In this document: piece by piece, positions 10,653-20,149 of the stretch
Layout: each line of letters begins with the position of its first letter
Position numbering within the stretch: position 1 is the stretch's first letter
DNA from: Poecilobothrus nobilitatus
Lineage: Eukaryota > Arthropoda > Insecta > Diptera > Dolichopodidae
NCBI GenBank assembly: GCA_947095535.1
Contig: OX352772.1
Coordinates: 145,867,447 to 145,931,446 of the forward strand
Reading direction: 5' to 3'
DNA: 64,000 nt
Program-made: the position numbers and the translations under genes
Notes under the pieces: model-generated
What the model saw: the letters and a program-made list of their open reading frames with translations, nothing else
The model's database searches: none
Told to the model about the DNA's origin: nothing

Positions 10653-11024
10653 TTATTTACTGCTATTTTTTTTGTTAACAATATGAAATAAAAATTCTAA
10701 ACATAAATGACCGCAATTATATGAATTAAAGTTTTGATATTTTTTGTAATTGTACACAAGATTATCTCCTAAATATCGAATTACTTCTAATGGAGGTTTT
10801 AAATTTCCAAAACTGTCAAAATATTGCACAATTTGTGGTTTCTTGTAATAAGCTACCCAATGCGTTCCATTACCAATACAATTATCCAAATTTATTATAC
10901 CAGTTTCATATTTCCAAGGTTTATGTACCGGTAATTTATCTCTCATAAAAACTCCACGGAAATATTTTAAATATTTTCTTCCAAATTCTTCTATCTCATA
11001 ATTGTTGAGTGCTCTTTTGGATAG
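10653..11024 (-). pseudogene. Adenain-type cysteine protease, element A
   Basis: Catalytic landmarks of the adenovirus-protease family are visible in order: His in GTHWVAYY, the acidic residue in YFDSFG, and Cys in NCGHLCLEF. The frame is open upstream from SKRALNNYEIEEF to 11024, but the expected start codon reads CTA at 11022-11024; the first ATG in frame is the one at 10946. It would process capsid precursors. The gene is just downstream of the phospholipase-domain gene. The catalytic residues are intact, so only initiation is in doubt. Confidence 0.75.
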
Positions 11025-11029
11025 CTCGT

Positions 11030-11842
11030 TTAATGCTTTTTTGGATTCAAAAACAGACCTAAACCTTTTTTATGCGGTTTTAAATGTAATCCTTTTCCTC
11101 CTTTTAATGTTATTGCTTCCATCATTTTATTATGACGCTCACTCTCATACAATTGTTTACTAGCACTTTTAGCATCATTTATAGCTTTTGCTATACCTGC
11201 AGCACCGCCAGAAAGTGCTCCAACAGCTGACAAACCAGCAAATATTGGGATTAAAGGTAAAACTCCTCCAATTTTTGGTACCGGAATTATTCGAGGGATA
11301 TCAATTTTTTTTTTCTCACCCTTAGAAAACTTTCGAGCTGCATGTAAAGCAATTTTTATAATATTTTTATCATCCATTGGTTTCTTTGTAGTTTTAATAA
11401 CTAATTTTACTTCTTTTATAACATTTTTCAAAGGTTTTTTTCTTTGAACTTTTTTTGTTTTCTTTTTTAAACCCATTCCGAGTTTAACTTTAGCTTTCAT
11501 TGCGTTTGTAACTAGATATGAATTTAACCTTTCACCAAAACTTGCGCCTTTAGCTTTAACTCTTTGCCAAGCTTTCTCTGCTAGTATATTGTCAGCTATA
11601 TGACGTTGATTTTGATCAGAACTTTTGGTATATGCTATATCATGCTCTCGATAAACTTCATCTAAACCATTAATCCCTTTATCCCCACGAGCTAATCGTT
11701 TTGCTAATTTTGTTCCCTGTCCACAATAATTATAACCAGGTAAATGTGCTTCAATTGGTAATTTATTAATTAATGAATTAATAACTCCTCTTCCTTCAGC
11801 AGTTTTTTTATCACTATTTAAATATTTATTTCGAAAAAGCAT
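11030..11842 (-). CDS. Phospholipase A2-domain structural protein
   Basis: Intact 270-residue frame. Residues ~36-75 hold a parvovirus-VP1-like PLA2 signature: the Ca-binding loop YCGQG and the active-site HDIAY. Downstream is a very Lys-rich segment (residues ~120-190), then a Gly/Ala hydrophobic stretch (IFAGLSAVGALSGGAAGI, ~205-225), and a basic glycine-rich tail. In parvoviruses such a domain helps the particle cross the endosomal membrane; the membrane-active tail fits the same idea here. No such gene was found in B or D. Between protease and ATPase, it belongs to the morphogenesis module. Confidence 0.8.
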   Translation of the reverse strand: MLFRNKYLNSDKKTAEGRGVINSLINKLPIEAHLPGYNYCGQGTKLAKRLARGDKGINGLDEVYREHDIAYTKSSDQNQRHIADNILAEKAWQRVKAKGASFGERLNSYLVTNAMKAKVKLGMGLKKKTKKVQRKKPLKNVIKEVKLVIKTTKKPMDDKNIIKIALHAARKFSKGEKKKIDIPRIIPVPKIGGVLPLIPIFAGLSAVGALSGGAAGIAKAINDAKSASKQLYESERHNKMMEAITLKGGKGLHLKPHKKGLGLFLNPKKH

Positions 11843-11940
11843 AATATGCAGTTTAGTTTAAGAAAGTCAATCAAACACTAATCACCTTTTAAAACTTATC
11901 ATAATCATTTAAAAGAAAAAATATTTTACTAAGTTAATGA

Positions 11941-12597
11941 AATGAATTTATAAAAGTAGATAACGCAGTTAAAGTTAAAAATTTTGATCGAAATTTAAAG
12001 AAAAAAAATAAAAAACATGGTGAATGCTTTCCAGATAGTATAAGAGGATTAATAGTCGGACCGTCAAATTGTGGTAAAACTAATGCTATGATAAGTATGC
12101 TAATAGATCCTAAAGGGCTTAAATTTCAAAACATATATATTTACTCGAAATCATTGCATCAACCTAAATATGAATATTTGAAAAAATTAATAAAACCAAT
12201 CAAAGGAATGGGATATAACGAATTTTCAAATAACGTTGATGTAATTGAACCTTCTGTCTCACAACCAAACCCAATATTTATTTTCGATGATTTAGCTTGC
12301 GATAAGCAAGATAGCATACGAAACTATTTTTGCATGGGACGGCATCAAGAAGTAGATAGCTTTTATTTGTGTCAGTCTTATACACGAATTCCAAAGCATT
12401 TAGTTAGAGATAATGCCAACTTTTTGATTATATTCAAACAAGATTATTTTAATTTAAAACATATATATAATGATCATGTAAATTCTGATATGTCTTTTAA
12501 TGATTTTAAAAGGTTGAGTGCATGCTGTTGGAATGATAAATATGGTTTTCTATTAATTGATAAAGATAGCAATTTAAATAATGGTCGTTATAGATGA
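11941..12597 (+). pseudogene. Packaging ATPase (FtsK/HerA-type, A32-like), element A
   Basis: Walker A GPSNCGKT is encoded at about 12058-12081 and Walker B IFIFDDLA near 12282. Conserved YIYSKSLHQPKY and GRHQEVDSFYLCQSY follow, as in insect Polinton ATPases. The frame is open from 11941, but its start is broken: the plausible ATG at 11937 is one base out of frame, consistent with a 1-nt insertion. The next in-frame ATG (12088) lies after Walker A, so it is not the true start. It would pump DNA into the capsid. It is divergent from the PLA2 gene. Confidence 0.8.
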
Positions 12598-12667
12598 AAT
12601 TTTGATGCATTTACTAAATTTTAGTTAACAAGAGATTGGTTAGCCGTTCGTTATTAACTGAACGGAT

Positions 12668-12815
12668 CGTTTAGCAGATAGCAATTAGCTGTTAGCAGTT
12701 AGCAGTTAGCGGTTAGCAGTTGACAGTTAGCAATTAGTTGTTAGCAGTTAGCAGTTAGGAATTAGTTGTTACCAGTTATCAGTTAGCGGTTTAGCAGTTA
12801 GCAGTTAGCTATAGA
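12668..12815 (+). repeat. GCAGTTA minisatellite
   Basis: About twenty imperfect copies of the 7-8 base unit GCAGTTA (variants GCAATTA, GCGGTTA, TTGTTAGCAG) fill the gap between the ATPase and the next gene. It looks like local slippage. Confidence 0.85.
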
Positions 12816-12871
12816 ACAATTCAGTCGTTAATTTGCAGTTAATAATTGAACAGATTACTTTCCATTTAAAA

Positions 12872-13861
12872 ATGGATGAATCACTTATGAAAGATTTAAC
12901 TAAAACTCGTAAAACTTTAAAAACAAAATTTCAATTGAAAGATTTAATTAAAACTCGTAAAAGTTTAAAAAGAAAATTTAAATATTTAAAAATTAAGAAG
13001 CTTTCAGAAGATCATAATCGGAAAGAAAACTTTACTCCAATTACAAAGCCATTAAAAGAATTAACAAATATTGTTAAACAAGAACGAATTTCAGATATCA
13101 AACCGGAAATTGAATGGGCTGATGATAATGATAAAAATTCTAAGTTAATGGGGTCATTTAGGTCGGAAGTTAAAACACCTAACAACAGAAGTAATACTTA
13201 CAATGGATTTAAAACTTCAACACCGAATACTATAAAATTTGATAATGATGAACCACCATCAATTTCACAATTTTTTCTAAACAAGTCCGAACTCGATAAG
13301 ACATATGGACCCTATTTTGATGAATCATTAAATGTGCGAAAACTTGGCAATGCTAATTTTGAAATAGATGAAATTAATAAAAATATTTTGATTGATAAGG
13401 AAGTTTTTGAAGGTCCAGATGGTCTATATGAATTAATATTTTAAAAAAAACCTCTAAAATATACTGAAAGTGATTTAAGTACATATCATCAAATTCTTAG
13501 CAAAACGAATGCACATAGAAGAAATTATAATCCTTTAGAACAAATAAAAGGAAACAAAGGTTTTAAATTCAAGAATATATTAAGAAAATTATATGAACAT
13601 GATTATAACACTAGGCATAAAAAAACTGGATCAGGTTATTTGAAAAAAAATTTTACTCAATTTTTTCATAAATCTTTAACACCAGAAACCCAATTAAATT
13701 ATACAAATCAATCAAATCAATATGTTTATTGAGATGATCCTAATGAGTTAGTTGATAGATTAAGACTTCTAATTTCATCACAATCAGCTGGTAACAATAA
13801 TCTTCATAATGAAATTGTATCTACAATTGAAGAATTAAGAGAAGCAAATATAATTCAATAG
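12872..13861 (+). pseudogene. Conserved Polinton protein upstream of the fibre-like gene (two nonsense codons)
   Basis: The ATG at 12872 (MDESLMKDL) is preferred to that at 12833, because family members start at the basic helical TRKTLKTKF region. One frame runs 330 codons to TAG at 13861 with two in-frame stops: TAA 13442-13444 and TGA 13730-13732. The second sits where family members have Trp before DDPNELVDRL. Other landmarks are TNAHRRNYNP, IKGNKGFKFK and SSQSAG. No frameshift is needed, so decay is light. Function unknown; probably structural, given its place between ATPase and fibre-like gene. Confidence 0.7.
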
Positions 13862-13874
13862 TATTTTACATTAG

Positions 13875-14384
13875 CAATCAGTAAGAATCAAAATATCACT
13901 TGATAAGTTTGGACGTAGTGCAGCTTCTTTTAAAAAACTACATACTCAGGGTCCTCCAGGTATAGGTTTCAAACTAACTTCTGAAGGAAATTATGATTTA
14001 GATAACAAAATTTTATCAAATGTTCAAGATCCAGTTAACGGAAATGATGCAGCAACACAAACATTTGTGAATAACCAAATTTTCTTTCACAAAGAACTAT
14101 TACAAAACGAGATAAAAGAAATGTTTGATCATACAGAGACAGCAATGTCTATAGAACTTAAATTAGCAGAAGAAAAATTAAGAATATTAGAAGAAAAAAT
14201 GCAAGATAGTTTAGAGCAAATCCATATCAAATTTTCTGCAATGTTAAATGAAAAATTTTCAAATATTAATGATTTTATTGAATTTCAAGTTAAAAAACCA
14301 ATTGGATTTATTAATGCACGACTACAAAACGCTGAAGCCAAAGCTCAATCAGCGCTGGATTTAATTAATAATTCAAGAAATTAA
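13875..14384 (+). pseudogene. Fibre/attachment-like protein with coiled coil
   Basis: Open from 13875 to 14384. The first part has SLDKFGR, GPPGIGFKLTSEGNYD and NVQDPVNGNDAATQ, the repeated-stem style of virion fibre proteins. Then comes a long heptad-rich helix (residues ~75-160; LKLAEEKLRILEEKM). No ATG precedes the conserved part; a stop at 13872-13874 precedes it directly, so the start is lost. A trimeric stalk or tail role is inference from composition and position. Confidence 0.55.
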
Positions 14385-14413
14385 TTGTGATTAGTTTTCA
14401 TTTAACTTCCAAA

Positions 14414-14707
14414 ATGGATATACATCAAATAGGATATTGTTTAAATATTTTTTTAAATAAATATGAAGATATTTTATTGGAAGAACATTATGAGCAGTTG
14501 ACAGACCATTTCAAATTTTTAAAGTTATTTAAAAATTCTCTACAAATTGAAACAAAGGAGAATGGATATCATTGGGATATATGTCCTTATACATCAGATA
14601 ATATTGAAAGTTTTCCAGATACTTCCTCATGTTATTCAGCAGAAAAACGTATGTTACATTGTACCAAACTAATGGGATTATATAAAAGAATTGAAAATAG
14701 GTTATAA
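14414..14707 (+). CDS. Small conserved protein before integrase
   Basis: Intact 98-codon frame from the ATG at 14414 (MDIHQIGYCL); an upstream in-frame ATG at 14387 adds nine residues. Alpha-helical first half, then WDICPYTSDN and a PDTSSCYSAEK motif. The product at 29572-29859 has the same layout (CPWAYNN, GPDTCECYFVEK), and both sit in front of the integrase region. Cysteines could bind metal or form disulfides. Function unknown. Confidence 0.6.
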   Translation: MDIHQIGYCLNIFLNKYEDILLEEHYEQLTDHFKFLKLFKNSLQIETKENGYHWDICPYTSDNIESFPDTSSCYSAEKRMLHCTKLMGLYKRIENRL

Positions 14708-14844
14708 TAAAAGTATACATATTTGTAAACTATTAAATAAAATAAAAAAATATAAATTTTACAATTTGAACATTTATTGTTTGCTTTATTTATTTTATTT
14801 ATAAATGAGTGAAAGAGGGTATATTTTAATTTGTTATTGTCAAG

Positions 14845-15207
14845 ATGAGTAAGAACGAAGTTGTAGATTTATTCAATTGGCTTGATGCTTCAGATTCATC
14901 TGATGAGAGCGATGAAAAGGAAGATGATATTTCAGTTGCTTCTGACGATATTTCAGATTCATCTGAAGAGAATTATGATGATGCAAAAAAAGTAAAAAAG
15001 AGAGTTAAATTTATGTTAAAGCCCCAAATACATATATTATGCAAATGGAATATAGCATATAAGTTAGCTCGACAAAAATATTGGGAAGTTATAGCACTGG
15101 ATCGCTACAAATTTAATCAACGAATTCAAAATACTGCTGATATTATTTCTAAGATTGTAGATAGTAATCACCGGAAATTCATTTTCAATCAAAGATTTTC
15201 TAATTAG
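14845..15207 (+). CDS. Acidic-headed conserved protein before integrase
   Basis: Intact 120-codon frame. Residues ~10-50 are Asp/Glu/Ser-rich (SDESDEKEDD). The C-terminal ~75 residues are basic and helical (VKFMLKPQIHIL, ARQKYWEV, NHRKFIFNQRF). That domain aligns by eye with the minus-strand gene at 41162-41389 in element D. It starts 44 bases before the integrase, as in related insect elements. Function unknown; DNA binding or an integrase cofactor is a guess from location and charge. Confidence 0.6.
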   Translation: MSKNEVVDLFNWLDASDSSDESDEKEDDISVASDDISDSSEENYDDAKKVKKRVKFMLKPQIHILCKWNIAYKLARQKYWEVIALDRYKFNQRIQNTADIISKIVDSNHRKFIFNQRFSN

Positions 15208-15250
15208 TTATACATAATAATTACGTACATCTATTTTATTTTGTTTAAAA

Positions 15251-16145
15251 ATGAGTAAAAGACAGGTTGTTGAAGAGCTTCATAAGCCTGCACGGCGAAA
15301 TTTCAAACGACGTAGAGTTATAATTAAAGGATTTGATGATCTTTGGCAAGCTGATTTAGTAGAAATGGGTTTATATGCTAAAGAGAACAAGGGTTTTAAA
15401 TTTTTGTTAACTGTGATTGATACCTTTTCTAAGTATGCATGGGTAATTCTTATAAAAACAAAAACTTCAGAGAACGTTACAGAAGCAATGCAAAATATTT
15501 TTGAAAGTTCTAAAAGACATCCCCAAAATTTACAAACTGATGATGGAAAAGAATTCTTCAATACAATTTTCAAAAATTTAATGGATAAATATCGAATAAA
15601 TCATTATTCAACATTTAGCTCGTTAAAAGCTTCCATAGTAGAACGATTGTGGAAAGAATTCAGTTTCAATGGGAGTTACAAATGGGTTAATGGGTTCAAA
15701 ACTAGTCAACGAATACAATAACTCTAAACATCGTACTATTCAAAAGAAACCAACAGAGGTAAACAGAAAAAATGCTGGTGAATTATTAGCCACTATTTAT
15801 AATCATATTAAGATTTCTCTACCAGCTAAATTTAAAATTGGTGGCTCAGTTCGTATTAGCAAGTATAAACATGTTTTTGAAAAAGGTTACACACCAAATT
15901 GGACAACGGAAGTATTTAAGATAAGAAAAGTTCAAATCACTAACCCTATCACATATTTACTGAAAGATTATCAAGGTCAACTCATACAAGGAAGCTTCTA
16001 TGAATATGAATTGTTAAAAACTGAAAATAAACAAGTGTTTTTGATTGAAAAGATTCTTAAAACTAGAGATAATAAAATTTTTGTTAAATGGTTAGGGTTT
16101 TCTTCTGATCATAATTCCTGGATAAATAAAACAGATTTATTATAA
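15251..16145 (+). pseudogene. Polinton integrase with chromodomain, element A
   Basis: Retroviral-type integrase core: first Asp in WQADLVEM, second in QTDDGKEFF, Glu in KASIVERL. The C-terminal chromodomain (IFVKWLGF, HNSWINK) ends at 16145. After the catalytic Glu a short in-frame piece present in the B and D copies (an NRTL-like helix) is missing, and a frameshift follows at about 15670-15715, so the chromodomain half is in another frame. It would insert the element, with the chromodomain possibly guiding target choice. Confidence 0.85.
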
Positions 16146-16257
16146 AAAAAAAAAAAAATTTATTTTTATTTTATTATCTTACAATTATTGCAATTTATTA
16201 TTTTATTTTGATAAATTATGAAATCTCCATTTGATATGATGAATTTTGTTTTATTGA

Positions 16258-16860
16258 TCACAAATCAAGTATAGTGTAATCGGATTTATAATCTCCATCT
16301 ATAATAGGAACTGTTTCCACTTCTCCATTACTTAAAATTCTATCTGCTAATATTTCTCGATATTCTAAGCATTTAATTGCAAGAGACTTTTGTCTAAAAT
16401 TGCTATTATATTTACATCTTATATGGATTTCTTTATTATTATTATTATCATAGTCCAATTGAAAATGCCTGTAAAATATATTTTCACTATTTATAATTCA
16501 ACCAATATTACGTTCTTTTAAAATTAATTCCTGCCTAAAAGCCTCAATAGCCTCATCTGTAGAAACATATTGAGGTGCTGAGTCAGCTTTATCTTTTGGT
16601 AATTGTTCATCTGGTAAAGTAGTTATTGATTCTATGGTTGTAGTTTTTACAGCATTTGTTGTTGTTTTGTTTAATTCTGGTGAAATTACATGTTTTAATA
16701 GCTGAACTGATAAATTTAGTCTCACAGTCTCATTACTTGGAAGTAATATATTAAAGTATGTGCTCCCAAAGGCTGATTCATCTAATTTAATATTAGTAAA
16801 TGGAGCCGAATTTGCTTGAATGGTTAACAAAAATAATATAAAAAATATAAATCTTTTCAT
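16258..16860 (-). pseudogene. Predicted secreted protein with one TGA
   Basis: Starts with a clear signal peptide (MKRFIFFILFLLTIQANS). A Thr/Asn-rich middle (KTTTNAVKTTT) follows. TGA at 16498-16500 ends the first 120 residues, but the same frame continues without another stop to 16258 (FQLDYDNNNNKEIHIR, YTILDL). Either a nonsense mutation split a ~200-residue protein, or a short intron hides the stop (TTTTACAG, an acceptor-like string, lies just after it), or two products exist. No known domain seen. It follows the integrase tail-to-tail, at the right edge of element A. Confidence 0.5.
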
Positions 16861-16996
16861 AGTTAATCAAAAAATGTACGATGTATCTTGTTTAAAGGTT
16901 AACTAAGTAATGTTTTATTAGAAATTTCAAAATATAAATCTTTTTTTCTTTTTTATTTTCTAGAAATTTCTTTGTTGTGTACACACTTAACTTGAC

Positions 16997-17704
16997 TTAT
17001 AATGGAACACAAATACATAAAAACTTATCTCTTCCATCTGAATAAGCTTCCATGTAATCTAAATATTCCTCTTTTAAATTTTCAAGTAATTCTCTAAAAT
17101 GACTTAGCTTATCGCCAATTTTTGATTTATTATTTTTTTCATTATACATATTCTCTATTGATGCAATAAATATAATTCCCTCTTCAATTCGTTTTCTTAT
17201 CATCGACTTTCTTAACTCATTTTGATTTTCTTCATATTCATTTGTTTTCATCGACAATGATTCAATATGTTGTGAAATTCTTTTATTCTTATCTTTTGGT
17301 AATACATTTGAAATATTCTTATCAATCAACCTCTTCAGCAAATGGACAATCATCTCCGAAACTGTTACTTTATTTTTGATTGATGATTGTCTAATTGTAC
17401 CAATAATAGAAATAACACCGCCATATACTTCAATTTTTATATGTTGCCATTCCAATGGAGATAAAAATAATTTGCTGTTTATTGACTCACCATTTCTAAT
17501 TTTTAAAACACATATCTTTTCTCCGTCTTCTGGGGTTATATATATCTCCAAAAAATCATGAAATATTTTCCAATTAATTACTCTAATTGAAGCCCATTTC
17601 ATCCCACAAATGCAATATTTATAACCATGTAAAATGTTATCAGCCCAAAACATTATGATCGTTTTACTTGCTAAACTTATCGTATTATAGCACCTTTTAA
17701 TCAT
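16997..17704 (-). CDS. Unknown 235-residue protein, possible PC4-like domain and coiled coil
   Basis: Intact frame. Residues ~40-110 are beta-rich, with LKIRNG and LFLSPLEWQHIKIE. This resembles the spacing in PC4/p15 single-stranded-DNA-binding domains (a KxGI..L...W..L pattern), but the match is by eye and weak. Residues ~140-225 are charged and helical, likely coiled coil (ELRKSMIRKRIEEG, LLENLKEEYLDY). It lies beyond the integrase and the secreted-protein gene, so it may be element A cargo or flanking sequence. Start at the first ATG; the ATG at residue 18 (MFWADN) is possible. Confidence 0.45.
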   Translation of the reverse strand: MIKRCYNTISLASKTIIMFWADNILHGYKYCICGMKWASIRVINWKIFHDFLEIYITPEDGEKICVLKIRNGESINSKLFLSPLEWQHIKIEVYGGVISIIGTIRQSSIKNKVTVSEMIVHLLKRLIDKNISNVLPKDKNKRISQHIESLSMKTNEYEENQNELRKSMIRKRIEEGIIFIASIENMYNEKNNKSKIGDKLSHFRELLENLKEEYLDYMEAYSDGRDKFLCICVPL

Positions 17705-17960
17705 AAGATTAACCTTTTATACAATTTTGAACATATAAGATTATTAGACTTAAATTATTACCTTAAATTAACTTAGATTATTAACTTAAGAAAAACTTAT
17801 CCAGGTAAGAATTGGGATCGAACCTAAACTAACCATAATATATTCATAAAGGTACCTAATATCTGACCGATTTCTATCTACAAGAAGAAAATTATATACA
17901 TCGAAAATCATTAAAAATTAAATGTAAAAAACTTTGTAGTATATATTTTGTTTTTTTGCT
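17705..17960. other. AT-rich boundary between elements A and B, nothing recognised
   Basis: No gene, terminal repeat or RNA could be recognised. The edge of element A and the original left flank of element B should lie here or close by. Confidence 0.4.
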
Positions 17961-18182
17961 TTTTATATTAACAAAAGGAATCCCCTAATGTCATTTTTGG
18001 TTTCTATTTATTTGTTTTTAGATATTTTAAAGTTTGTATATTTTTTGCACCTGTTACCACCACAATATTTCATAATTTATAATGATACAAATCTACATGT
18101 GCACACACACACACACATACACATATTTCTGTTTATTTCTTTTGTGATTCAATCGCACATTAATCCATTAATTTATTCAAAT

Positions 18183-18518
18183 TTAGAAATATATGAGGAT
18201 ACCCCTGATAATGTGTTTGAAGACGAAGAAAATGAAGAAAATGTTTTATCAAAAACAATGTCTGCTGCAACAGCGGGGAAACGGTTAAGAAAACGAAAAT
18301 CAATTAGTAGTAAAAATATTCAAATATTTGAAACAGATACTGGTGATATAATAACAGTTCCATTAGATAGTCCAAGTCCACCAACGAAAAAGGAAAAAAC
18401 TGTAAATAGATCTCAAAAATGTTTATTGCGATCAGCGAAAGCAGGTGATACTCAAACACAACTTAATTTTCCAATTCGTAAAAATAAATCTACAAGTTCA
18501 TGGACAACGTACAAGTAA
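18183..18518 (+). pseudogene. C-terminal fragment of the acidic/basic morphogenesis protein
   Basis: From IYEDTPDN to the end (SSWTTYK) it is nearly identical to the 3' part of the gene at 24325-24999. The frame runs back into the unit 1 repeat block, which supplies a spurious upstream ATG at 17988. The last 19 bases overlap the penton fragment start in another frame, as in the full copy. Confidence 0.8.
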
Positions 18519-18679
18519 ATGATGAATTTTACGTCACATTACTCAGTGATTCATCTATGAATTTTTACTCCGAAAACACATTATCAACTTTTACGAATAA
18601 AATGGATAAATATATGATCGATTCTAATTGGAAAGTTGGTGTATCTGAAATATATGCTAATGATTTTATTCCAAATGTC
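18500..18679 (+). pseudogene. Penton N-terminal fragment (unit 1)
   Basis: The first ~60 codons match the complete penton gene at 24981 (DEFYVTLLSDSSMN, WKVGVSEIYANDF). The match ends after NDFIPN where unit 2 starts; the open frame then runs into non-coding block to 18868 and should not be read as a real C-terminus. Confidence 0.85.
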
Positions 18680-19396
18680 TTTTATATTAACAAAAGGAAT
18701 CCCCTAACGTCAGTTTTGGTTTCTATTTATTTGTTTTTAGATATTTTAAAGTTTGTATATTTTTTGCACCTGTTACCACCACAATATTTCATAATTTATA
18801 ATGATACAAATCTACATGTGCACACACACACACACACATACACATATTTCTGTTTATTTCTTGTGTGATTCAATCGCACATTAATTCATTAATTTATTCA
18901 GGTTTATTATTCAAAGAAAACAAAAAAACCACAAAAATAATTCATTGAATTGCTCTACTCAAATCATTGTAAAACCTAAATTCAATATAAAGCTTTCTAA
19001 AAAAATTAAAAATTGTTTAATTAAAACAATAGAATTTATAATCAATATATATTTTTTGAGCTCCTCCAGGCAGCATAACCGTTGAAAAGGCTTTTTATCA
19101 AATAATTATAATTTTCCAACAATATAGTATAAACACAAACCAAAAGTTTCACTTTTTTATTTTTAAAAATAAACTCTGAAACAAGTTTAAAATTAAGTTC
19201 ATTAAGCTTTCTTTTTTTTTCTTTTAAAACCATTATTTTAATTTTTCATATAAACTTTAAATCAAGCTTAATTCTGAGTTTATTATTTAAAACATTTTTT
19301 TTTATTTCAATATTCTTAAATTTTTCATATAAATATTTTAATACTAAATTTGTTAGTTAAGACAATTTTATTTTTTTTATTGTGTATTTTAGCGGT

Positions 19397-19468
19397 AAAA
19401 AAGCTCCTCCATGCGGCTCCGCCATAGAAAAAGCTTTAAAAAAGCTCCTCCATGCGGCTCCGCCATAT
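19397..19468 (+). repeat. Short tandem duplication with GC-rich near-palindrome
   Basis: AAAAAAGCTCCTCCATGCGGC is present twice, about 43 bases apart, each followed by TCCGCCATA. ATGCGG and CGCCAT make a short stem. The same pair is at about 22654-22725. It is GC-rich against a very AT-rich background. Confidence 0.7.
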
Positions 19469-19527
19469 CCTTACTACTCATATGATCTATATATTTATGT
19501 TACAAATAAAAATTATTTTTTTGTTTT

Positions 19528-20028
19528 TTATTTTAACACGTTTTCTTTAAGTAAGTACATATAGATATTAAAACTATTTTTAATTGCACATCTTAAACTT
19601 GAACTTACATTATGTGTTGGAATAGGACACATAGATTTAAAATGTTCAATTTTTAACAATGATGGCATTGTATTGGTTAAATCATTTATTTTAGTACTAT
19701 CTATGTATTTTTCAAGAAAATTTTTTTTCTGCTTTCCTTTAACGTAAATTATATCAGCTGATTGTAAATAGTACTTAAGTATATCCCTCAAACATAAGTA
19801 TTCTACTGTACCACTATTCCATTTTAATCCATTTATTTTATTTTCAGAATATTCAATATTGTATTTTGTTTCATGATTAAGTTCTTCTTCGGGGTAAGGC
19901 GCTTTAAAATGATATACAATTGGAATTAAACTCCCCTTTTTAAGAATAGCCAATTCCTTTATAAAATATTGCTTTTCATTTTCTTGTACAAATTGTAAGT
20001 CAACAATGAAAATTTGTTGGTTATCCAT
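19528..20028 (-). CDS. Conserved Polinton minus-strand protein, unit 2 copy
   Basis: Intact 166 residues, the same family as 5340-8134. Landmarks: IFIVDLQF, YFIKELAIL, KAPYPEEEL, IIYVKGKQKKNF, and a C-terminus with MCPIPTHNVSSSLRC. It differs from the copy at 22785-23285 by a few residues. It reads leftward from a promoter region shared with the ATPase. The function is not established; a nuclease-like fold has been considered but catalytic residues are not clear. Confidence 0.75.
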   Translation of the reverse strand: MDNQQIFIVDLQFVQENEKQYFIKELAILKKGSLIPIVYHFKAPYPEEELNHETKYNIEYSENKINGLKWNSGTVEYLCLRDILKYYLQSADIIYVKGKQKKNFLEKYIDSTKINDLTNTMPSLLKIEHFKSMCPIPTHNVSSSLRCAIKNSFNIYMYLLKENVLK

Positions 20029-20106
20029 TATGAATGTTGATGAATTAATAACCTTTTGAGTGAATGAAACGGGACTTTATATTCTCTTTCTGAGTGTACA
20101 TTTTGG

Positions 20107-20118
20107 TATAAATATAGG
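20107..20118 (+). promoter_or_regulatory. TATA-box candidate for ATPase copy 1
   Basis: TATAAATATAGG lies about 32-43 bases before the ATPase ATG at 20150. The same string is at 42005-42016 before the element D ATPase, so it is conserved between elements. The unit 3 copy has lost it in a ~36-base deletion. Confidence 0.55.
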
Positions 20119-20149
20119 TTTGCTATCATGAATAATTAATTATTTAATT

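Larger units (their letters stand above)
17961..18679 (+). repeat. Tandem unit 1 of the element B left module (internally deleted)
   Basis: It begins TTTTATATTAACAAAAGG like units 2 and 3 and matches their first ~220 bases, including the CA microsatellite. At about 18182 it jumps to the end of the acidic-protein gene and then the penton start. Roughly 2.5 kb (the minus-strand conserved gene, ATPase, small basic gene) is therefore missing. It ends at the penton/unit junction at 18679/18680. Confidence 0.85.

Noticed and set aside
18097..18124. CA microsatellite as a regulatory element
   Set aside because: A simple (CA)n copied with each tandem unit; no reason to give it a function.
18680..18868. 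C-terminal extension of the penton fragment (FYINKRNPL...)
   Set aside because: It is read-through into the repeated block; the same block lies at 17961 without any penton coding.
19397..19468. Bacterial REP-like or rho-independent terminator hairpin
   Set aside because: The near-palindrome is short and imperfect, and the context is eukaryotic.
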